Assembly (NCBI GenBank): GCA_009823505.1
Contig: VZQC01005710.1
Span: forward strand, 1,176,486-1,240,485
Direction of reading: 5' to 3'
DNA from: Rhizomys pruinosus
Lineage: Eukaryota > Chordata > Mammalia > Rodentia > Spalacidae
Length of the DNA stretch: 64,000 bases
In this document: one piece after another, positions 55,313 to 64,000 of the stretch
How the letters are laid out: the number at the start of each line of letters is the position of its first letter
Position numbering within the stretch: position 1 is the first letter of the stretch
The notes under the pieces: model-generated
Databases searched by the model: none
The model's input: only the letters and a program-made list of their open reading frames with translations
What the model was told of the DNA's origin: nothing
Position numbers and translations under genes: made by a program

Positions 55313-58300
55313 CTTTCTGTCACACAGGTGCCCACACCCCCATCCTTGTCACACAGATGCCCACATCCCCATCCTTGTCACACAGGTGCCCACATTACTA
55401 TCCTCTTGTCACACAGGTGCCCACATCCCCATCCTCTTGTCACACAGGTGCCCACATCCCATCCTTGTCACACAGGTGCCCACACATGCATCCTTTTGTC
55501 ACACAAGTGTCCACATCCCCATCCTCTTGACACAGGTGACCACACCCCCATCCTTTTGTCACACAGGTGTCCACATCCCCATCCTATTGTCACACAGGTG
55601 CCCACATCCCCATCCTTGTCACACAGGGGCCCACACCCCCATCCTCTTGTCACAAAGGTGCCCACACCCCATCTTTTGGTCACACAGGTGCCCACATCCC
55701 CATCCTTTTGGCACACAGGTGCGCACACCCCCATCCTCTTGTCACACAGGGGCCCACACCCCCATTCTCTTGTCACACAGCTGCCCACATCCCCATCCTC
55801 TTGTCACACAGGTGCCCACATCCCCATCCTCTTGTCACACAGGTGCCCACATCCCCATCCTTGTCACACAGGTGTCCACAACCCATCCTCTTGTCACACA
55901 GGTGCCCACACACCTATCCTCATATCACACAAGTGTCCACACTATCATCCTCTTGTCACAGAGGTGCCCACACCCCCATCCTCGTCACACAGTTGCCCAC
56001 ATCCACATCCTCTTGTCACACAGATGCTCACATCCCCATCCTCGTCACACAGGTGCCCACATTCCCATCCTTGTCACACAGGTGCACACACCCTCATCCT
56101 CTTGTCACACAGGTGCCCACATCGCCATCCTTGTCACACAGTTGCCCACACCCCCATCCTCTTGTCAGACAGGTGCCCACACCCCCATCCTCTTGTCAAA
56201 CAGGTGCCCGCACCCCCATCCTCTTGTCACACAGGTGCCCACATCCCCATCCTCTTGTCACACAGGTGCCCACACCCCCATCCTCGTCACACAGGTGCCC
56301 ACACCCCCATCCTCGTCACACAGGTGCCCACATCCCCATCCTCGTCACACAGGTGCCCACATCCCCATCCTCTTGTCACACAGGTGCCCACACCCCCATC
56401 CTCTTCACACAGGTGCCCACATCCCCATCCTCTTGTCACACAGGTGCCCACATCCCCATCCTCGTCACACAGGTGCCCACATCCCCATCCTCGTCACACA
56501 GGTGCCCACATCCCCATCCTCGTCACACAGGTGCCCACATCCCCATCCTCATCACACAGGTGCCCACATCCCCATCCTCTTGTCACACAGGTGCCCACAC
56601 ACCCATCCTCTTATCACAGGTGTCCACACTACCATCCTCTTGTCACAGAGTTGCCCACATCCCCATCCTTGTCACACAAGTGCCCACACCTCCATCCTTG
56701 TCACACAGTTGCCCACATCCCCATCCACTTGTCACACAGGTGCTCACATCCCCATCCTCGTCACACAGGTGCCAACATCCCCATCCTTGTCACACAGGTG
56801 CCCACACCCCCATCCTCTTGTCACACAGGTGCCCACATCGCCATCCTTGTCACACAGGGGCCCACAACCCCATCCTCTTGTCACACAGGTGACCACACCC
56901 CCATCCTCTTGTCACACAGGTGCCGCACCCCCATCCTCTTGTCACACAGGTGCCCACACCCCCATCCTCGTCACACAGGTGCCCACATCCACGTCCTCTT
57001 CTCACACAGGTGCCCACATCCCCATCCTGTTGTCACACAGGTGCCCACACCCCCATCCTTGTCACACAGGTGCCCACATCCAAATCCTCTTGTCATACAG
57101 GTGCCCACATCCCAATCCTCTTTTGACACAGGTTCCCACATCGCCATCCTTGTCACACAGGTGCCCACACCCCTATCCTCTTATCACACAGGTGCCCACA
57201 CCCCCATCCTCTTGTCACACAGGTGCCCACACCCCCATTTACTTGTCACACAGGTGCCCACATCCCCATCCTCTTGTCACACAGGTGCCCACACCCCCAT
57301 CTTCTGGTCACGCAGGTGCACACATCTCCATCCTCTTGTCACACAGGTGCCCACATCCCCATCCTTGTCACACAGGGGCCCACACCCCCATTCTCTTGTC
57401 ACACAGCTGCCCACATCCCCATCCTCTTGTCACACAGGGGCCCACACCCCCATCCTCTTGTCACACAGGTGCCCACATCCCAATCCTCTTGTCACACAGG
57501 TGCCCAAATCCCCATCCTTGTCACACAAGTGTCCACAACCAATGCTCTTGTCACACAGGTGCCCGAACACCCATCCTCTTATCACACAGGTGTCCACACT
57601 ACCATCCTCTTGTCACAGAGGTGCCCACATCCCCATCCTTGTCACACAAGTGCCCACACCCCCATCCTCTTGTCACACAGTTGCCCACATCCCCATCCTC
57701 TTGTCACACAGGTGCTCACATCCCCATCCTCGTCACACAGGTGCCCACATCCCCATCCTCTTGTCACACAGGTGCCCACTTCCCCATCCTCTTGTCACAC
57801 AGGTGCCCACTTCCCCATCCTCTTGTCACACAGCTGCCCACTTCCGCATCCTCATCACACAGTTGCCCACATCCCCATCCTCATCACACAGGTGCCCACA
57901 TCCCCATCCTCGTCACACAGGTGCCCACATCCCCATCCTTGTCACACAGATGCCCACATCCCCATCCTTGTCACACAGGTGCCCACATTCCCATCCTCTT
58001 GGCACACAAGTGCCCACATCCCCATCCTCGTCACACAGGTGCCCACATCCCCATCCTCATCACACAGGTGTGCACACCCCCATCCTCTTGTCACACAGGT
58101 GCCCACATCCCCATCCTTGTCACACACAGATGCCCACATCCCCATCCTTGTCACACAGGTGCCCACATTACCATCCTCTTGTCACACAGGTGCCCACACA
58201 CCCATCCTCTTATCACACAGGTGTCCACACTACCATCCTCTTGTCACAGAGGTGCCCACATCCCCATCCTCTTGTCACACAGGTGCCCGCACCCCAATCC

Positions 58301-60363
58301 TCTTGTCACACAGGTGCCCACATCCCCATCCTCTTGTCACAGAGGTGCCCACATCCCATCCTTGTCACACAGGTGACCACATCCCCATCCTTCTCACACA
58401 GGTGCCCACATCCCCATCCTCTTGTCACACAGGTGCCCACACCCCCATCCTTTTCTCACACAAGTGTCCACATCCCCATCCTCTTGACACAGGTGACCAC
58501 ACCCCCATCCTTTACTCACATAAGTGTCCATATCCCCATACTCTTGTCACACAGGTGCCCACATCCCCATCCTTGTCACACAGGGGCCCACACCCCCATC
58601 CTCTTGTCACACAGGTGCCCACACCCCCATTTTCTGGTCACACAGGTACCCACATCCCCATCCTCTTGTCACACAGGTGCCCACATCCCCATCCTCTTGT
58701 CACACAGGTGCCCACATCCCCATCCTCTTGTCACACAGTTGCCCACATCCCCATTCTTGTCACACAGGTGCCCACATCCCCATCCTCTTGTCACACAGGT
58801 GCCCACATCCCCATCCTCTTGTCACACAGGTGCCCACATCCCCATCCTTCTCACACAGGTGTCCACACCCATCCTCATCACAAAGGTGCCCACATCCCCA
58901 TCCTCGTCACACAGGTGCCCACATCCCCATCCTCGTCACACAGGTGCGCACACCCCCATCCTCTTGACACACAGGTGCCCACATCCCAATCCTTGTCACA
59001 CAGATGCCCAAATCCCCATCCTCTTGTTGCACAGGTGCCCACATTCCCATCCTCTTGTCACACTGGTGCCCACAGCCCCATACTCTTGTCACACAGGTGG
59101 CACTTCCCCATCCTCTTGTCACACAGGTGCCCATTTCCCCATCCTCTTGTCACACAGGTGCCCACTCCCGCATCCTCATCACACAGGTGCCCACATCCCC
59201 ATGCTCGTCACACAGTTGCCCACATCCTAATCCCCATCACACAGGTGCGCACACCCCCATCCTCTTGTCACACAGGTGCCCACATCCCCATCCTTGTCAC
59301 ACAGATGCCTACATCCCCATCGTTTTCACACAGGTGCCCACATTCCCATCCTCTTGTCACACAGGTGCCCACATCGCCATCCTTGTCACACAGATGACCA
59401 CATCCCCATCCTTGTCACACAGATGCCCACATCCCCATCCTTGTCACACAGGTGCCCACATCCCCATCCTCTTGTCACACAGGTGCCCACAGCCCCATAC
59501 TCTTGTCACACAGGTGCCCACATCGCCATCCTTGTCACACAGGTGCTCACACACACATCCTCTTATCACACAGGTGCCCACACCCCCACCCTCTTGTCAC
59601 ACAGGTGCCCACACCCCCATCCTCTTGTCACACAGGTGCCCACATCCCCATCCTCGTCACACAGATGCCCACATCCCCATCCTCATCACACAGGTGCGCA
59701 CACCCCCATCCTCTTGTCACACAGGTGCCCACATCCCCATCCTTGTCACACAGATGCCCACATCCCCATCCTCTTGTTGCACAGGTGCCCACATTCCCAT
59801 CCTCTTGTCACACAGGTGCCCACAGCCCCATCCTCTTGTCACACAGGTGCCCACTTCCCCATCCTCTTGTCACACAGGTGCCCACTTCCCCATCCTCTTG
59901 TCACACAGGTGCCCACTTCCCCATCCTCTTGTCACACAGGTGCCCACTTCCGCATCCTCATCACACAGGTGCCCACATCCCCATCCTCATCACACAGGTG
60001 CCCACATCCCCATCCTCGTCACACAGGTGCCCACATCCCCATCCTCATCACACAGGTGCGCACACCCCCATCCTTTTGTCACACAGGTGCCCACATCCCC
60101 ATCCTTGTCACACAGATGCCCACATCCCCATCCTCTTGTTGCACAGGTGCCCACATTCCCATCCTCTTGTCACACAGGGTGCCCACAGCCCCATCCTCTT
60201 GTCACACAGGTGCCCACTTCCCCATCCTCTTGTCACACAGGTGCCCACTTCCCCATCCTCTTGTCTCACAGGTGCCCATTTCCCCATCCTCTTGTCACAC
60301 AGGTGCCCACAGCCCCATCCTCTTGTCACACAGGTGCCCACATCCCCATCCTCTTGTCACACA

Positions 60364-60834
60364 GGTGCCCACTTCCCCATCCTCTTGTCACACAGGTGCC
60401 CACTTCCCCATCCTCTTGTCACACAGGTGCCCACTTCCCCATCCTCTTGTCACACAGGTGCCCACTTCCCCATCCTCTTGTCACACAGGTGCCCACTTCC
60501 CCATCCTCTTGTCACACAGGTGCCCACTTCCCCATCCTCTTGTCACACAGGTGCCCACTTCCCCATCCTCTTGTCACACAGGTGCCCACTTCCCCATCCT
60601 CTTGTCACACAGGTGCCCACTTCCCCATCCTCTTGTCACACAGGTGCCCACTTCCCCATCCTCTTGTCACACAGGTGCCCACTTCCCCATCCTCTTGTCA
60701 CACAGGTGCCCACTTCCCCATCCTCTTGTCACACAGGTGCCCACTTCCCCATCCTCTTGTCACACAGGTGCCCACTTCCCCATCCTCTTGTCACACAGGT
60801 GCCCACTTCCCCATCCTCTTGTCACACAGGTGCC
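60364..60834 (+). repeat. Homogenised sub-array: 15 identical 31-bp units
   Basis: GTGCCCACTTCCCCATCC recurs every 31 bp from 60,365 until the variant at about 60,834, which reads CCCACATC. I see no base differences among the 15 units. Confidence 0.92.
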
Positions 60835-61679
60835 CACATCCCCATCCTCTTGTCACACAGGTGCCCACTTCCCCATCCTCTTGTCACACAGGTGCCCACT
60901 TCCCCATCCTCTTGTCACACAGGTGCCCACTTCCGCATCCTCATCACACAGGTGCCCACATCCCCATCCTCGTCACACAGGTGCCCACATCCCCATCCTC
61001 ATCACACAGGTGCCCACACCCCCATCCTCTTGTCACACAGGTGCCCACATCCCCATCCTCTTCTCACACAGGTGCCCACATCCCCATCCTTGTCACACAG
61101 ATGCCCACATCCCCATCCTCTTGTTGCACAGGTGCCCACATTCCCATCCTCTTGTCACACAGGGTGCCCACAGCCCCATCCTCTTGTCACACAGGTGCCC
61201 ACTTCCCCATCCTCTTGTCACACAGGTGCCCACTTCCCCATCCTCTTGTCACACAGGTGCCCACTTCCCCATCCTCTTGTCACACAGGTGCCCACTTCCG
61301 CATCCTCATCACACAGGTGCCCACATCCCCATCCTCATCACACAGGTGCCCACATCCCCATCCTCGTCACACAGGTGCCCACATCCCCATCCTCATCACA
61401 CAGGTGCGCACACCCCCATCCTCTTGTCACACAGGTGCCCACATCCCCATCCTCGTCACACAGATGCCCACATCCCCATCCTCTTGTTGCACAGGTGCCC
61501 ACATTCCCATCCTCTTGTCACACAGGTGCCCACAGCCCCATCCTCTTGTCACACAGGTGCCCACTTCCCCATCCTCTTGTCACACAGGTGCCCACTTCCC
61601 CATCCTCTTGTCACACAGGTGCCCACTTCCCCATCCTCTTGTCACACAGGTGCCCACACCCCCATCCTCTTGTCACACA

Positions 61680-61992
61680 GGTGCCCACTTCCCCATCCTC
61701 TTGTCACACAGGTGCCCACTTCCCCATCCTCTTGTCACACAGGTGCCCACTTCCCCATCCTCTTGTCACACAGGTGCCCACTTCCCCATCCTCTTGTCAC
61801 ACAGGTGCCCACTTCCCCATCCTCTTGTCACACAGGTGCCCACTTCCCCATCCTCTTGTCACACAGGTGCCCACTTCCCCATCCTCTTGTCACACAGGTG
61901 CCCACTTCCCCATCCTCTTGTCACACAGGTGCCCACTTCCCCATCCTCTTGTCACACAGGTGCCCACTTCCCCATCCTCTTGTCACACAGGT
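61680..61992 (+). repeat. Homogenised sub-array: 10 identical 31-bp units
   Basis: The same CCCACTTCCCC unit type recurs ten times with exact 31-bp spacing between 61,684 and 61,994. Confidence 0.9.
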
Positions 61993-64000
61993 GCCCACAT
62001 CCCCATCCTCTTGTCACACAGGTGCCCACACCCCCATCCTCTTGTCACACAGGTGCCCACATCCCCATCCTCTTGTCACACAGGTGCCCACATCCCCATC
62101 CTCGTCACACAGGTGCCCACACCCCCATCCTCTTGTCACACAGGTGCCCACATCCCCATCCTCTTGTCACACAGGTGCCCACATCCCCATCCTCGTCACA
62201 CAGATGCCCACATCCCCATCCTCGTCACACAGGTGCCCACATCCCCATCCTCATCACACAGGTGCGCACACCCCCATCCTCTTGTCACACAGGTGCCCAC
62301 ATCCCCATCCTCGTCACACAGGTGCCCACATCCCCATCCTCATCACACAGGTGCGCACACCCCCATCCTCTTGTCACACAGGTGCCCACATCCCCATCCT
62401 TGTCACACAGATGCCCACATCCCCATCCTCTTGTTGCACAGGTGCCCACATTCCCATCCTCTTGTCACACAGGTGCCCACAGCCCCATCCTCTTGTCACA
62501 CAGGTGCCCACTTCCCCATCCTCTTGTCACACAGGTGCCCACTTCCCCATCCTCTTGTCACACAGGTGCCCACTTCCGCATCCTCATCACACAGGTGCCC
62601 ACATCCCCATCCTCGTCACACAGGTGCCCATATCCCCATCCTCATGACACAGGTGCGCACACCCCAATCCTCTTGTCACACAGGTGCCCACATCCCCATC
62701 CTCGTCACACAGGTGCCCACATCCCCATCCTCATCACACAGGTGCGCACACCCCCATCCTCTTGTCACACAGGTGCCCACATCCCCATCCTCTTGTCACA
62801 CAGGTGCCCACACCCCCATCCTTGTCACACAGGTGCCCACACTCCCATCCTCGTATCACACAGGTGTCCACACTACCATCCTCTTGTCACAGAGGTGCCC
62901 ACATCCCCATCCTTGTCACACAAGTGCCCACACCCCCATCCTCGTCACACAGGTGCCCACACCCCCATCCTCTTGTCACACAGGTGCCCACACCCCCATC
63001 TTCTTCTCACACAGGTGCCCACATCCCCATCCTCTTGTCACACAGGTGCCCACACCCCCATCCTTGTCACACAGGTGCCCACATCCCCATCCTCTTGTCA
63101 CACAGGTGCCCACACCCCCATACTCTTGTCACACAGGTGCCCACATCGCCATCCTTGTCACACAGGTTCCCACACCCCCATCCGCTTATCACACAGGTGC
63201 CCACACCCCCATCCTCTTGTCACCCAGGTGCCCACACCCCCATCCTCTTGTCACGCAAGTGCCCACATCCCCATCCTCTTGTCACACAGGTGCCCACATC
63301 CCCATCCTCGTCACACAGGTGCCCACATCCCCATCCTCATCACACAGGTGCGCACACCCCCATCCTCTTGTCACACAGGTGCCCACATCCCCATCCTTGT
63401 CACACAAATGCCCACATCCCCATCCTTGTCACACAGGTGCCCACATTCCCATCCTCTTGTCACACAGGTGCCCACATCCCCATCCTCTTGTCACACGGGT
63501 GCCCACATCCCCATTCTTGTCACACAGGTGTCCACAACCCATCCTCTTGTCAAACAGGTGCCCACACACCCATCCTCTTATCACACAGGTGTCCACACTA
63601 CCATCCCCTTGTCACAGAGGTGCCCACATCCCCATCCTGTCACACAAGTGCCCACAACTCCATCCTCATCACACAGTTGCCCACATCCCCATCCTCTTGT
63701 CACACAGATGACCACATCCCCATCCTTGTCACACAGATGCCCAAATCCCCATCCTTGTCACACAGGTGCCCACACCCCCATCCTCTTGTCACACAGGTGC
63801 CCACATCGCCATCCTTGTCACACAGGTGCCCACACCCCCATCCTCTTGTCACACAGGTGCCCACACCCCCATCCTCTTGTCACACAGGTGCCCACACCCC
63901 CATCCTCTTGTCACACATGTGCCCACACCCCCATCCTCTTGTCACACAGGTGCCCACATCCCCATCCTCTTGTCATACAGGTGCCCACACCCCCATCCTC

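Larger units (their letters stand above)
55313..64000 (+). repeat. Large minisatellite array of 31-bp and 29-bp units, open at the window edge
   Basis: Each unit carries CACACAGGTGCCCAC, then a CATCCCCATCC/CTTCCCCATCC stretch and CTCTTGT (31 bp) or CTCGT, CTTGT or CTCAT (29 bp). About 8.7 kb are visible, roughly 285-290 units, with no other sequence interrupting. Unit variants include GTGTCCACACTACC, GTGCGCACACCC, CAGATGCCCAC and TTGTTGCACAGG. The forward strand lacks stop codons, so long frames (up to 1,419 codons, 59,452-63,711) appear; they are not treated as genes. Confidence 0.97.

Noticed and set aside
55328..63711. Open frames of 724, 996, 1,123, 1,300 and 1,419 codons in the array
   Set aside because: They translate a stop-free tandem repeat in every forward frame, give the same periodic peptide, and have no start context, domain or splice structure. 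They overlap each other in different frames.
55313..64000. CRISPR array
   Set aside because: The unit has no repeat-spacer structure: all of the unit is repeated, there are no unique spacers, no cas genes, and the genome is mammalian.
55313..64000. Telomeric or centromeric repeat
   Set aside because: No TTAGGG units are seen and the unit does not match mouse minor or major satellite as I know them; location on the chromosome cannot be judged.

Overview
The window is non-coding nuclear DNA from a muroid (mouse-like) rodent. This rests on its repeats: B1, B2, B3, B4 and ID SINEs, L1 tails, ERVL/MaLR-type LTRs (MT2-like, ORR1-like, ancient MLT1-like) and many CA/GT, TC and GGAA tracts. The B2 copies share a 3' body unlike the Mus consensus as I remember it, so the species is probably not Mus; I cannot name it. 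I recognise no intact protein-coding gene, tRNA or rRNA gene. The only gene-like piece is a short minus-strand open segment near 30.0 kb with a plausible splice acceptor. Family names are from memory and were not checked by alignment. Layout: 0-2 kb, unassigned retroelement sequence ending in an A-rich tail; 2.4-5.8 kb, a B2 with perfect target duplications, L1 3' ends and an LTR fragment; 6-27 kb, mostly unremarkable intergenic or intronic DNA with scattered SINEs, two MLT1-like LTRs, two ORR1-like LTR pieces, an MT2-like solo LTR and a local direct duplication (17.6 and 18.7 kb); 27.8-29.8 kb, a cluster of minisatellites and microsatellites that switches from CA-rich to GT-rich; 30.3-30.7 kb, a pyrimidine TCC/TTC tract; 30.7-31.2 kb, two SINEs inserted one after the other into the same target; 32-46 kb, rich in ERVL/MaLR LTRs, including a flanked LTR element at 43.1-44.4 kb and a near-perfect 484-bp inverted repeat; 46-54 kb, more SINEs and an antisense L1 fragment. 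From about 55.32 kb to the window end (at least 8.7 kb) the DNA is one minisatellite of 31-bp and 29-bp units, roughly 285-290 copies by length, continuing past the edge. The array is the most notable object. It has a layered structure: outer parts carry one set of marker variants, while a core at about 59.0-62.6 kb carries another set plus runs of identical units (15 and 10 in a row), as expected of a recently expanded or homogenised centre. Its forward strand lacks stop codons in all three frames, so it makes open frames over 1,400 codons long; I judge these artefacts of unit composition. Each unit also carries a pyrimidine-rich stretch followed by CACACAG-GTGCCC, which resembles a joined splice acceptor and donor. 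The second strongest observation is the inverted repeat at 42,187-42,670 and 43,909-44,392, whose arms differ at one base although the two LTRs of the element containing one arm differ clearly from each other.
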